Shown here: positions 21,654 through 34,714 of the stretch, one piece after another
Position numbering within the stretch: position 1 is the first letter of the stretch
How the letters are laid out: each line of letters opens with the position of its first letter
Origin: Batkoa obscura
Lineage: Eukaryota; Entomophthoromycota; Entomophthoromycetes; Entomophthorales; Batkoaceae
Assembly (NCBI GenBank): GCA_030770535.1
Contig: JASVEC010000013.1
Coordinates: 992,001 to 1,056,000 of the forward strand
DNA length: 64,000 bases
Direction of reading: 5' to 3'
Program-made: the position numbers and the translations under genes
The notes under the pieces: generated by a model
Seen by the model: the letters and a program-made list of their open reading frames with translations, nothing else
The model's database searches: none
What the model was told of the DNA's origin: nothing

Positions 21654-24600
21654 ATGCCTTCTACTATTAATAAAAACCAAAGCTGGGCCGAGAGCTTACC
21701 ACCAAAACAAGGTTTGTATGACCCTTCTTTAGAAAAAGATGCTTGTGGTGTGGGATTTGCTGCTCATATTAAAGGAATACCAAGCCATAAAATAGTAAGC
21801 GATGCTAGTGTTATTTTATGCAATATGACTCATAGAGGTGCTACTGGTGCTGATTTTCGTGATGGTGATGGTGCTGGTGTAATGACTTCAATGCCATATG
21901 AGTTTTTTAATAAAGAAGCTGATATATTAGGGATTAAGCTTCCACCACCCGGTCAGTATGCAACTGGTAATTTATTTTTTAACCCAAACACTATTGATGA
22001 TCAAAAGGTACGCTTTGAGAAGATTGCTACCTCTTTTGACCTTAACGTACTAGGCTGGCGTGAGGTACCAGTAGATAGCTCAATTTTAGGACCCGTATCT
22101 CTTTCAAGAGAACCTAAAATCCTTCAACCATTTATTACTTTAAATGATAAAACTTTTGATTCTAAAACTTTTACAAAGAAGCTTTATTTGCTTCGAAAAG
22201 TATCCTCTCATAACATTACATTAAAAGAATGGTTTTATATTTGTTCGCTAGCTACAGAAAATATAACTTATAAAGGCCAATTGTCCCCTATTCAAGTTTA
22301 TAAATACTTTTTAGATTTGGGAAATCATCGTTATACTGCTCATTTAGCTTTAGTCCATTCTAGATTCTCCACAAATACTTTTCCAAGTTGGAATCGTGCT
22401 CAACCGTTAAGATTCTGTGCTCATAATGGAGAAATAAACACATTGCGAGGAAATAAAAATTGGATGCAAGCTAGAGAAGGTATTATGAAAAGCACTTTTT
22501 TCGGTAAAGACCTTGAAAAACTATATCCAATCATTGAACCAGATGGTTCTGATTCCGCAGCTTTTGATAATGTTTTAGAGCTTTTATTAATGAACGGTAA
22601 ATTTTCTCTTCCAGAAGTAGTAATGATAATGGCACCAGAAGCATGGCAAAATAATCCAAACATGGACCCAAAAAAGAAAGCCTTCTATAAATGGGCTGCT
22701 TGTTTGATGGAACCATGGGATGGACCTGCCTTGTTTACCTTTTCTGATGGTCGTTATATTGGCGCAAGTTTAGATAGAAATGGGCTTAGACCATGTCGTT
22801 ATTATGTGCTTGAAGGTGATAGAATAGTTTGCGCTTCTGAAGTAGGTACTATAACTATTGACCCAACCACTGTTATCAAAAAAGGACGTTTACAGCCTGG
22901 TAGAATGCTCTTAGTGGATACTGTTGAAGGGCGTATTGTTGATGATACTGAACTTAAAACTAAAATAGCAGAACGTGAAGACTTTGGTAAATGGATTGAT
23001 AGCCAAATGCTTAGCTTAGAAGAGCTCAAAGCAGTGACTTTAGAAAATAGTCCTACTAGAGCTTACGTGTTGGACCCTGTTTCTGTTGCAAGAGACCCAA
23101 GAATGACTGTATTTGGCTTTACATTGGAGCAAATAAATTTCCTTATTTTACCAATGATAAAAGAAGGAAAGGAAGCATTGGGTTCTATGGGTAACGATAA
23201 CGCTTTAGCTTGCCTTTCTACTCAAGTAAGGCCAATTTATGAATACTTCCGCCAACTCTTTGCCCAGGTAACCAACCCACCCATTGATCCAATCCGTGAA
23301 GAAATTGTTATGTCTTTGGAATGTTATATTGGGCCAGAGGGAAATATTTTAGAAATTGAGGAATCGCAATGCCATAGAATGACGCTTCCATCTCCAATAA
23401 TTGATATTGATGAGCTTGCTTCAATTAAGAATATTTCAAAGTACGTAGCTGATTGGTCGGTAAGAACTCTTTCAATAACTTTTAAAAAAGAATTAGGGCC
23501 TTCAGGCTACCTAGAGACACTTAATCAGTTATGCGAAAGCGCAGTCGAAGCAATAAATGAAGGCGTTAAAGTAATTGTCTTATCAGATAACGAAGCTGAT
23601 GTGGACAATGTTCCTATTAGTTCTCTTATAGCTTCAGGTGCTGTTCATCAACATCTCATTAGTAACAAATTAAGATCTAAAGTTGCCTTGGTAGTTGAAA
23701 CTGGTGAAGCAAGAGAAGTACATCATTTTTGTGTACTTTTAGGATATGGTGCAGATGCTATATGTCCTTACCTTGCTCTTGAAGCAATCCTCAAATTAAA
23801 AAGAGATGGTTTGTTAGAAGAAGAAATCGATAGCCAAGTGTTAATAAAAAATTATAAAAAAGCTTCCAGTAATGGTATATTGAAAGTTATGTCAAAGATG
23901 GGTATATCTACTTTACAATCCTATAAGGGAGCTCAAATTTTTGAGGCACTTGGTATTAGTGAGGAAGTTATTGAAAAATGCTTTAATGGTACCGCTTCTA
24001 GAATTAAGGGTTCTACTTTTGAAATGCTTGCTCAAGATGCTATTCGACTTCATGAAGCTGCCTATCCTACTAGATATACAGAAAATATCAAAGGTCTTCC
24101 AGAAGTAGGAGAATATCATTGGCGTAAAGGTGGTCAAAAACATATCAATGAGCCTGTGACTGTTGCTAAACTTCAAGATGCTGTCCGAAATAAAAACAAA
24201 AATGCTTATGATGAGTATGCAAAAGCATGTCATGATTCAATCCGTAATTGTACATTGAGAGGATTACTTGATTTCGATTTCGAAAAAAGTAAAGGAATTC
24301 CAATTGATGAAGTCGAGCCTTGGGACAAAATTGTAAAAAGATTCTGTACTGGTGCTATGAGTTATGGTTCTATTTCTATGGAAGCACATTCCACCCTTGC
24401 TGCTGCTATGAATGAGCTTGGAGGTAAAAGTAATACTGGAGAAGGAGGTGAAGATCCACAAAGAGCCTCTGGATTAGTTGATGGTAAGAACTTACGTTCT
24501 GCTATTAAGCAAGTTGCATCTGGAAGATTCGGAGTTACCAGTTTTTACTTAACAAATGCAGATGAGCTTCAAATCAAAATGGCTCAGGGAGCAAAACCAG

Positions 24601-27600
24601 GTGAAGGAGGTGAACTTCCAGGACATAAAGTATCTGAAAATATTGCCAAAACACGTAAATCTACTGCTGGCGTTGGTCTTATTAGTCCCCCACCTCACCA
24701 CGACATTTATTCTATCGAAGATCTCAAACAACTCATTTATGACTTAAAAACTTCCAATCCAAGGGCAAGAGTTTCAGTTAAGCTTGTTTCCGAAGTTGGA
24801 GTAGGAATTGTTGCTTCTGGAGTTGCTAAAGCAAAGGCTGACCATATCTTAATTTCTGGACATGATGGTGGTACAGGTGCATCTAGATGGACAGGTATTA
24901 AATATGCCGGGTTACCATGGGAGTTGGGACTTGCCGAAACTCACCAAACTTTGATACTCAATGATCTTCGTGGTAGAGTTGTACTTCAAACTGATGGACA
25001 AATTAAAACAGGAAGAGATGTAGCGTTAGCATGTTTACTTGGTGCTGAAGAATGGGGTTTTGCAACCACACCTTTGATCGCAATGGGATGTACTATGATG
25101 AGGAAATGTCATCTTAATACATGTCCAGTAGGAATAGCAACTCAAGATCCCGAACTTAGAGCTAAATTTACTGGATTACCAGAGCATGTTATTAACTTTT
25201 TTTACTATGTTGCTGAAGAGCTTAGAGAAATCATGGCTAAATTAGGGTTTAGAACTATAAATGAGATGGTAGGTAGATGCGAAAAATTAAAGCTAAACTT
25301 ACCGTTTGAAAACCGTAAAGCAGCAAGCTTAGATTTGAGTTCAATTTTAGTACCTGCTTATAAGCTTCGTCCTGGGGCAGCTACATATTGTGTTAGAAAA
25401 CAAGATCATAAACTTCATACTCGATTAGATAACAAGCTAATTGCAGAAGCTGAATTAGCTATAATTAATAAAGAACCTATAACTATTGATACTGAGATAG
25501 TTAATACTGATCGTACTCTCGGTTCCACTTTATCTTACCAAATATCTAAACTACATGGAGAGGAAGGCCTTCCAAATGGTACAGTTCATGTTTTCTTAAA
25601 AGGATCCGCTGGTCAAAGTTTTGGAGCCTTTTTAGCACCAGGTGTTACATTAGAACTTCAAGGTGATGCTAATGATTATGTTGGTAAAGGTCTTTCAGGC
25701 GGGATTATTGCTATTTATCCACCAAAGGCTTCAAAGTTCAAGGCAAATGAAAACATTATTGTAGGGAATGTGTGCTTGTACGGTGCCACTTCTGGATCTG
25801 TATTTATTAGTGGTGTTGCAGCTGAGCGTTTTGCTGTTAGAAATTCTGGAGCAACTGCTGTTATTGAAGGAGTAGGTGATCATGGTTGTGAATATATGAC
25901 TGGAGGAAGGGTAGTCATCCTTGGAAATGTAGGAAGAAATTTCGCTGCAGGTATGAGTGGAGGAATAGCATATGTGCTAAATAGAGACAAAACACTTAGC
26001 GAAAACTGCAATAAGGAAATGGTCCATTTAGAAAGCGTGGAGGATAAACAAGATATTAGCGAGCTTAAAGAGTTGATTTATCAGCATTATATCAAGACAG
26101 GCTCTGAAATTGCAAAAGAAGTTTATCATTCCTTTGATGCCAATTTAAGCCAATTTATAAAGGTTATGCCAATTGATTACAAGTTAGCGTTAAAGAAGAA
26201 AGAAGAGGAAGCTAAGCAAGTAAAGACTAACGGACATGCCAATGGCCATACTAACGGTCACATTAATGGGGATGCCAAACTCGAAGAAAATAGAAGTAAA
26301 AATTTACACCAACATAAAGCTATTGGAGATATTGAAGACGTTACACCCGATGAGGAATTAATTGAAAAGAAGCTTAAATTAGCTGATAAAGTCCGTGGAT
26401 TTATTAAGTATAAGAGAAAAGGTGATCACTACCGTGAGCCCAATGCTCGCCTAAAAGATTGGAATGAAGTCAATCATCGTCTTAAGCCAAGTGAACTTAA
26501 AGTACAATCTGCAAGGTGTATGGACTGTGGTGTACCATTCTGTCAGTCCGATACTGGTTGCCCCATTGGAAACATTATACCAAAATGGAATGATTTGGTA
26601 TTTAAAGGTAAATGGAAAGAAGCTCTTGATCGTCTTATGATGACCAATAATTTCCCTGAATTTACTGGTAGAGTTTGTCCTGCTCCTTGTGAAGGTGCAT
26701 GCGTGTTAGGCATAAATTCATCTCCAGTAAGTATTAAGAGTATCGAATGTGCCATTATTGACAAAGGATTTGAAGAGAATTGGATCGTTGCTAAAGCACC
26801 TAAATTCCGTACTGGTAAAAAGGTTGCTATCATTGGATCAGGCCCAGCAGGACTTGCAGCAGCAGATCAACTTAATAAAGCAGGTCACTTAGTTACAGTG
26901 TATGACCGTAATGACCGTGCAGGAGGGCTTTTGATGTACGGAATTCCTAATATGAAATTGGACAAAAAAATAGTTCAGAGAAGGTTGGATCTACTCGAAG
27001 AAGAAGGGATTCAATTTGTGCTTAATACCGAGGTTGGTACTCATATCTCTTTTGGTGAACTTCAAGGAAATAATGACGCAGTGTTGATGGCAACCGGAGC
27101 AACTTGGCCAAGAGATTTAAATATTCCAAATAGACAATCTAATGGTATCTATTTTGCAATGGACTTTTTACAAAAAAATACCTCTGCATTGTTAAATTCT
27201 CAGTTTAAAGATACCGATAGCTATATCTCAGCTAAAGATAAGAATGTAATCGTTATCGGTGGTGGAGATACAGGCTGCGATTGTATTGGTACGTCAGTGC
27301 GTCATGGAGCTAAGTCTATCGTGAACTTTGAACTTCTACCAGAGCCGCCAGCACAGCGTGGTAACGATAATCCATGGCCACAGTTTCCAAGGGTATTTAA
27401 AGTCGATTATGGTCATGAAGAAGTACAAAAGCAATACTCGAGAGACCCAAGAGAATACTGTATACTTTCCAAAGAATTTGTTACTGATGAAAATGGTAAT
27501 GTTAAAGGAATCAATACTGTAAGAGTACAATGGGAGAAAGATAGTAACGGAAGATGGAAGATGCAAGAGATTGAAAGATCAGAGAAATTCTTTGAAGCTG

Positions 27601-27938
27601 ATCTAGTTTTATTAGCAATGGGATTCTTAGGACCTGAAAGTAAGGTTGTTAAAGAAGCAGGGTTAGCTACTACTCAAGCATCAAATATTTCAACTCCAAA
27701 AGACCAATATGCCACTTCAGTGAAAGGAGTGTTTGCAGCGGGAGATTGTCGCCGCGGGCAGTCATTGATTGTTTGGGGTATAAACGAAGGTAGACAAGCA
27801 GCACGTGAAATCGACCACTACCTTATAGGAAATACTAAACTTCCAGTTTCAGGTGGATTAGTTGAGTTAGAATTTAACAACTTGGAAGCAAATAGCGTTA
27901 GCAACCCCATACAAAACAAGGTAGAAGTGTTAGCATAG
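21654..27938 (+). CDS. GLT1: Glutamate synthase (NADH-GOGAT), fused large and small subunits
   Basis: An intron-free frame of 2094 aa (yeast Glt1 is 2145). It makes two glutamates from glutamine and 2-oxoglutarate using NADH. A 30-residue propeptide precedes the nucleophile Cys31 (D-A-C-G-V-G-F), start of the class II amidotransferase domain. Next come the central domain and the FMN synthase domain with 3Fe-4S ligands C1146, C1152 and C1157 (C-H-L-N-T-C-P-V-G), then the GXGXG beta-helix with R-N-F-A-A-G-M-S-G-G. A hydrophilic linker holds N-G-H repeats near 1525-1540. The GltD-like part has cysteines 1622, 1625, 1630, 1636, 1675, 1679 and 1683 for 4Fe-4S clusters, an FAD site G-S-G-P-A-G near 1728 and a nucleotide site G-G-G-D-T-G near 1869. 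NADH specificity is inferred from fungal relatives. COQ5 is convergent downstream. Confidence 0.98.
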   Translation: MPSTINKNQSWAESLPPKQGLYDPSLEKDACGVGFAAHIKGIPSHKIVSDASVILCNMTHRGATGADFRDGDGAGVMTSMPYEFFNKEADILGIKLPPPGQYATGNLFFNPNTIDDQKVRFEKIATSFDLNVLGWREVPVDSSILGPVSLSREPKILQPFITLNDKTFDSKTFTKKLYLLRKVSSHNITLKEWFYICSLATENITYKGQLSPIQVYKYFLDLGNHRYTAHLALVHSRFSTNTFPSWNRAQPLRFCAHNGEINTLRGNKNWMQAREGIMKSTFFGKDLEKLYPIIEPDGSDSAAFDNVLELLLMNGKFSLPEVVMIMAPEAWQNNPNMDPKKKAFYKWAACLMEPWDGPALFTFSDGRYIGASLDRNGLRPCRYYVLEGDRIVCASEVGTITIDPTTVIKKGRLQPGRMLLVDTVEGRIVDDTELKTKIAEREDFGKWIDSQMLSLEELKAVTLENSPTRAYVLDPVSVARDPRMTVFGFTLEQINFLILPMIKEGKEALGSMGNDNALACLSTQVRPIYEYFRQLFAQVTNPPIDPIREEIVMSLECYIGPEGNILEIEESQCHRMTLPSPIIDIDELASIKNISKYVADWSVRTLSITFKKELGPSGYLETLNQLCESAVEAINEGVKVIVLSDNEADVDNVPISSLIASGAVHQHLISNKLRSKVALVVETGEAREVHHFCVLLGYGADAICPYLALEAILKLKRDGLLEEEIDSQVLIKNYKKASSNGILKVMSKMGISTLQSYKGAQIFEALGISEEVIEKCFNGTASRIKGSTFEMLAQDAIRLHEAAYPTRYTENIKGLPEVGEYHWRKGGQKHINEPVTVAKLQDAVRNKNKNAYDEYAKACHDSIRNCTLRGLLDFDFEKSKGIPIDEVEPWDKIVKRFCTGAMSYGSISMEAHSTLAAAMNELGGKSNTGEGGEDPQRASGLVDGKNLRSAIKQVASGRFGVTSFYLTNADELQIKMAQGAKPGEGGELPGHKVSENIAKTRKSTAGVGLISPPPHHDIYSIEDLKQLIYDLKTSNPRARVSVKLVSEVGVGIVASGVAKAKADHILISGHDGGTGASRWTGIKYAGLPWELGLAETHQTLILNDLRGRVVLQTDGQIKTGRDVALACLLGAEEWGFATTPLIAMGCTMMRKCHLNTCPVGIATQDPELRAKFTGLPEHVINFFYYVAEELREIMAKLGFRTINEMVGRCEKLKLNLPFENRKAASLDLSSILVPAYKLRPGAATYCVRKQDHKLHTRLDNKLIAEAELAIINKEPITIDTEIVNTDRTLGSTLSYQISKLHGEEGLPNGTVHVFLKGSAGQSFGAFLAPGVTLELQGDANDYVGKGLSGGIIAIYPPKASKFKANENIIVGNVCLYGATSGSVFISGVAAERFAVRNSGATAVIEGVGDHGCEYMTGGRVVILGNVGRNFAAGMSGGIAYVLNRDKTLSENCNKEMVHLESVEDKQDISELKELIYQHYIKTGSEIAKEVYHSFDANLSQFIKVMPIDYKLALKKKEEEAKQVKTNGHANGHTNGHINGDAKLEENRSKNLHQHKAIGDIEDVTPDEELIEKKLKLADKVRGFIKYKRKGDHYREPNARLKDWNEVNHRLKPSELKVQSARCMDCGVPFCQSDTGCPIGNIIPKWNDLVFKGKWKEALDRLMMTNNFPEFTGRVCPAPCEGACVLGINSSPVSIKSIECAIIDKGFEENWIVAKAPKFRTGKKVAIIGSGPAGLAAADQLNKAGHLVTVYDRNDRAGGLLMYGIPNMKLDKKIVQRRLDLLEEEGIQFVLNTEVGTHISFGELQGNNDAVLMATGATWPRDLNIPNRQSNGIYFAMDFLQKNTSALLNSQFKDTDSYISAKDKNVIVIGGGDTGCDCIGTSVRHGAKSIVNFELLPEPPAQRGNDNPWPQFPRVFKVDYGHEEVQKQYSRDPREYCILSKEFVTDENGNVKGINTVRVQWEKDSNGRWKMQEIERSEKFFEADLVLLAMGFLGPESKVVKEAGLATTQASNISTPKDQYATSVKGVFAAGDCRRGQSLIVWGINEGRQAAREIDHYLIGNTKLPVSGGLVELEFNNLEANSVSNPIQNKVEVLA

Positions 27939-28416
27939 GTTGCTCAATTACTAGCGAGCTTATTTTTAATCTATATTCATATATTATAATTTTGATATTT
28001 ATAACTTTTTATTGTAATAAAATTTGTTAAAAAAAATTTATTTTCATTTTTTTATTGCAAAGTAGTTCATAGTAATGAAACGTCTTTTTTTTGGTTTGAT
28101 ACTATACACTTTTATAGAATATAGACTCAAAAAAACTAGTCGATTAAAAACAAGCTCTATACTGATAAGTTGTAGATATAGAAATGATTTTTTCCTTTTG
28201 ACTATTTTATCCCTTTTTGAATTTATTTATAAAAGGCTGTTAAAGTCAAAAAAAATAGAACATGGCTATATTGGGATGTATTTTTTTATTTAAGAATTTT
28301 ACTAACAATCTTTCTGCTCAAATAGTGCTTAAAAAATGGAAAAAATAATGAAACCAAAAAAAACACCCCCATATACAAATTACTAAACTATAAACTAATA
28401 TTTGATAAACTTTTAA
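27939..28416. other. Convergent 3' intergenic region, GLT1/COQ5
   Basis: Shared 3' region of two convergent genes with poly(T)-rich tracts and one inverted MITE 43 bp beyond the COQ5 stop codon. A 72-codon open stretch at 28075 runs into the MITE and is not credible as a gene. Confidence 0.65.
28268..28374 (-). mobile_element. MITE family 1, copy 8
   Basis: Full-length copy between ATATTGGGATGT and ACACCCCCATAT, in the 3' space between GLT1 and COQ5, where it interrupts neither gene. Confidence 0.92.
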
Positions 28417-30324
<1,908 letters not shown>

Positions 30325-32086
30325 AAACATTAAATTTCTTCAAAGGTAAATTTTGAATCTAAAAAGCCATAATTGGAATTATAAGATAGCTTTATATATC
30401 TAATAAACTTTATTAAGCCTTTATACATAACATCGCTATCATCATTTTTCCAATAGATCATTTGCTAATAAATTGATAGAAAGATAAACTAGTGTAATAA
30501 AATCGCTCAAATTGTTTATCATATTGTTGTAAATGTTCTTTTTTAATATTTATTATTTAATGGCAGAATCAACAAGTTTCCATATGTTTATAGTGCTATC
30601 ATACATTTAATAGTAATATTCTTTAGAAAGTAATTTATAATATTCAGGGGCAAAACTTAACATTGGATCTAGTAAAAACAGTTTACATATAGGGATGTAT
30701 TTTTGTGTTCAAGAATTTCACTAACAAACTTTCCACTCAAATAGCGCTTAAAAAATGGAAAAAATAATGAAACCAAAAAAAACGCCCTCATATATTTAAA
30801 ATGTAATATGAATAATTGTCTAACGAATAGTTTGATATCAAATTCATTCCATAACTTCCAAGTTCATATGTCTGCGATTATATAGCCAATTAGTATATTT
30901 TGCATTCGTCTAGAGTAGCATCAACCATTTTGTCAATTTCTTTTGTTGGTCTAATTCTATAACTGTTTTCAACATAATATATAGTTATATATTCAATTGA
31001 TTATTTACTTTATTTTTTATCAACTTACCGTTAAACCGGCTTAAATATCTACATGTTTCCAACTCTACCTGGATTGAAAATCCATAATAGAAGGATCTAA
31101 AACTATATCCTGGTGTTAAGTTGAATTCACAACTATTTAAAAATAATTCAATATTCTCTACAATTACAAGATCATTTTATGAGTTTCTTGCTTTAGTAGG
31201 AAAATATGTTATTTTTTAATTATATGTTTAAGGTGTTTGTTCGCATCTGAGTTTAATAGATTTGTGTCTCTGGATTTGATAAATACGTAAAACAAGTCTA
31301 TAATTTCCCATAATTGTTGTTTCCATCTTTGATTAATTATATCACATTCCTTGTCAATTATATCTCTCATTTTAACAGAACAATCAATACGTATTGAAGC
31401 AGTTGATCTTTAATAGCTATGAAAATACTCTGCAGCAAGTAACATAATAGCGGTGAGATTTTCTAAAAAAGGGTTATTCATGTTATTACTTAATAGTTGA
31501 TCGAAATTATCCAACTCATAGTTTAATAGCATAGTAAGCTCATTATTCGAAAATCTTATAATTTTATTTAATGTTTGGAATAACATTACCTTCAATAATG
31601 ACCTATCACTACTTTTTATTTTATCCATCAAGTATCATCTGTCCATCCAATAGCCTTCGAGATCAACTCTAGTACAATGTACGTTTACAAAACACTTAAA
31701 CAATTGACTTGGGTATATTACATTCATTAATGTTGATGATACCTTTAGTTTATTAGTTGGATTACCATCAATAAACGAAAATATATTAGATAGAAGTTCA
31801 CTATAATTCCTTATTGTATTAGACATTGTTATACCATGCTCAACTTTTGAAAAAAGTTCTCCTTTTGAATAACCAATTCTCCACTTTTCCTCCTTCTCAT
31901 TTTATACTTTATATCCAACATTTTCTTCTGTTTTTAAATTATATATATCATCCATTTTACATAGTTTACTATTAAATACTGTTTGGTTTTAGCAGAGCTA
32001 TTTCTAACATTGTATAATATGCGAGCGAGTTCCTTTTCTAATAAATTTGTCTGTTTTTCTACATCAATTTTATAAGATTTGGTCAT
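30325..32086 (-). pseudogene. Decayed MHR-like gene, second subfamily (copy A)
   Basis: A minus-strand fossil in several frames. The 5' end at 32086 (M-T-K-S-Y-K-I-D-V-E-K-Q) leads through a coiled-coil-like stretch to V-K-W-M-I-Y, the counterpart of Y-L-K-W in intact relatives. A later piece contains N-P-F-L-E-N-L-T-A-I-M-L-L, matching P-S-Y-x-x-V-V-A-L-G-L-L in the family. Another contains V-E-L-E-T-C-R-Y-L-S. The 3' part (L-L-S-K-E-Y-Y-Y, S-T-I-N-I-W, K-F-I-R-Y-I) continues beyond an inserted MITE. Piece by piece it matches the fossil at 52.55-54.69 kb better than any intact member, so the two form a separate, dead subfamily. Numerous stops and frameshifts break it. The 3' end is approximate. 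Confidence 0.6.
30687..30793 (-). mobile_element. MITE family 1, copy 9, inside pseudogene A
   Basis: A 107-bp span with ATAT at both edges; read on this strand the right end is damaged (CCCTCATAT). It sits inside decayed MHR-like copy A. At the homologous point of copy B (54215-54218) a single ATAT stands in a gapless alignment, showing the empty site. Confidence 0.93.
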
Positions 32087-32463
32087 TTATTACTGTAAAT
32101 AGGAAAATGATGGTACCTATTTATTATTCACACTTGACAATTAAGGAAGTTAAAAAATAGTACAATAAGAACAAATTTATATAAATCTAATTATACATCA
32201 CTCACCTTCTAACGTTTAATTTTGTCACGAGCAATTGTTTGCATAAAAATTTATATTCATTAAAAATTAATTTATGTATGAAACTCAGAATCCGTCTATT
32301 TACTATTATTGATTAAAAAAGAAGCCCCCTTTCTGAAATAAAATACTTAAGAAATGGTTGCTATTGATTCAAAATTGTTTTTTAACATATGAAAATTTAC
32401 ATTATTACAAAAACAGCAATAAACGTTAAATAAAATAAACATGTAAGGTTTATTTTAAGATTG
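32087..32463. other. Short intergenic, tail to head
   Basis: Spacer between the 3' end of an intact minus-strand MHR-like gene and the start of decayed copy A. Nothing else is seen. Confidence 0.6.
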
Positions 32464-34220
32464 CTAATAAGATTGGTTTAAGTATACATATATCTTTTGT
32501 GTTAAATCTTCAGACAGCTGAAATCGATGGATACAATATTTGATTTGATTTAAAGCATTGATTGAATCTTTAGCCTGCTTTACATTGTCAGATTTAGATA
32601 TTATATCAAGTTCTTTGACAAATAATAAACATTTCGTTTCAGACTCATCAATCATATATACGTCTTCAGGATGTAAAGCTGATGGTTGATGTAATAAATT
32701 AATAAGTGCGAAAAAACAATGGGATATTTGGTAATAAAATGGTATTATGTTATTGACCTGGAATTTATGCTTGGGGTTAATATAATACATCCTAGTGAAA
32801 GTTTCGCGATCAAATTTTTTATCTAGACCTTTATTTAAACAAAATGTGATGACTTGGCTAGCATGATTAAATAATAGTTTTAATTCTGGGTTTGTAAAGG
32901 GAACAGGTTGAGGATAAGCCATGACAGATGGATAGTAAAGCGTAACTATAGTATATTGAATTAAGATTTTGATAGATCTTTTAAAATTGAACTCATGATC
33001 ATCTACTCTTTCATCTAATTCTTCTTTACTATATTCACTTTCGTCTTTTGTTAATTTTTGATCTTGAATTGAATTTATTAGTATTGTCAAGCAGTTTATA
33101 AATTCTCTTTGTGGCAATAATAAATCAGTGGCAGGTATTTTAGAGTAATCTTTGGTAGTCTCGTAGCTTTCTTTTACCCTTTGTACATGTGTTGCTATTT
33201 TTATGTTTACTTCAATCAAACTTCTAACATATGGCCATCGATTCTCCTTTGAAATTTCTAAACACAATACTTTATTGATGTTGTAGTAGTTCTGGTTCTG
33301 TTTAAAGTGGTGCAAGGAATCTTTTACTTCAAATTTGATAAAGGGCATATCTGGAACACAAGGTGAAAGAACTAAGTAGGTAAGGTAGAGGGTTTTCCAA
33401 ACTTTTCTGCCTTGTAACAAATTCTTGTATCTTATATCAGTAACATCCACCTCATCAAATAAAGAATTATTATTATAACCTAAACATTGGGCCATTCTTA
33501 CAGCGTCTAAAAAATATCGCTTAGCAAAGTTGAAATTTAAGCGATATAAACCGATAAAAGATAACAGTCCTAAGGCTACCACATGATTGTAACTTGGATC
33601 AGAATAAGCTTGTGGTAAAGTTGCTTTCACTCCCCGCAAAGCTTTCCCATAAATTTGTTGGTAATTCACGCTATTGCGTGGAAGAGTGAATCCAGCGATG
33701 AGCGCAATTAAAGTATACGATAAAATATCAGGCTCCTTATTTGCTAAAATTCCCTTTGAATCTAATTCCTCAAACCATAATTTGCTTGGGTCCATAACTT
33801 TTTTGAAAAAGACAACACCGTTCTCTATGAATTCGCCATAATTCTGACCTACTTTTATTGAATCTATGTTTCCATATACTATTTCGCCTATTGAGAAGGA
33901 TGAAGCAGCATCTACATTTGAATTTCTATCTAATATAGCCTCAAATTGTGAAATCTTTCTGAGGATTTTGTTATTTTCTGTATAGTCGCTGTCTCTATTC
34001 AAAGTCTCGAGCTCCTTTTGAGCCCATTTTAAATAATCTAAAAATAAATTAGTCATTACAAGAGTTAAAAATAACTACCATATGTGATTTGTTTGACTTT
34101 CAAGTTTGAATGAGAGTCCAGTTGCTTAAATGCATTGTTTAATAAATAACCAACTCTATCTAATTTTAATTTAAATACATCTACCCTACTTCTTATCTTT
34201 ATCTTTGAGTTTGACTGCAT
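32464..34220 (-). CDS. MHR-like protein without zinc cluster (member 2)
   Basis: Two exons, 34220-34079 (142 bp) and 34037-32464, with a 41-bp phase-1 intron, encode 571 aa. The tiny first exon (M-Q-S-N-S-K-I-K-I-R-S-R-V-D) gives a basic start and a heptad-like segment ending L-D-S-H-S-N-L. The junction restores Y-D-Y-L-K-W. The large exon has L-S-Y-T-L-I-A-L-I-A-G-F-T-L-P, P-S-Y-N-H-V-V-A-L-G-L-L, A-V-R-M-A-Q-C-L-G-Y, R-K-V-W-K-T-L-Y, L-Y-Y-P-S-V-M-A-Y-P-Q-P and a final I-H-R-F-Q-L. This resembles the middle homology region of Zn2Cys6 regulators but starts at the linker, with no cysteine cluster. An ATG at 34056 in the large-exon frame lies inside the intron. It may act as a partner or decoy of real regulators; that role is inference. 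Confidence 0.75.
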
Positions 34221-34714
34221 ACTTAACTTTCTTTTTTATTCTTTAGGTTTCTACTATTTACAACTGCATTTAATTTAATTTTGAACTTATAAAGATGAAA
34301 GTTGTTAGTTTTGTTAAAATGTCAAATTGATAAATTAACCACTTGGCAAATAAAGTAGCAACTAAAACTGTTTGATGAAATTTTAATTTTTACTTTTGGT
34401 AAGCTTAAATTAATTAGAATTGAGCATAAATTTCCAATTAAATTTAAATCAATAATTACAAAATTCATAATAATATTTTTTATTATTTATCTGTTTTTTA
34501 TATACATAAAGTTGAAATTATTAGTTAAATATTGGAGTAAGGAAACTATTTTTATAAGACTATTCAAGATATTACGTGTAACAAGCGATTTTGTAATAAA
34601 CTAAAACAGAGAAATAATAAAGTTTTGGGTTTAAATTAAACCAAGTAGTAAAGGTAAAATAAGAATATTAAGAGTGTAGATATGTAGAAAAACCCATAAT
34701 TTATTTAAATAAAG
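34221..34714. other. Intergenic between tandem MHR-like genes
   Basis: AT-rich spacer serving as promoter of the downstream minus-strand member and 3' region of the upstream one. No other element is recognised. Confidence 0.6.

Noticed and set aside
28075-28293. Small plus-strand reading frame between GLT1 and COQ5
   Set aside because: It lies in the convergent 3' region, is full of Leu, Ile and Phe from AT-rich sequence, and its end is MITE sequence.
34037-34056. ATG at 34056 as the start of MHR-like member 2
   Set aside because: It falls inside the intron that all intact relatives share at the same codon. The 142-bp first exon upstream is conserved.
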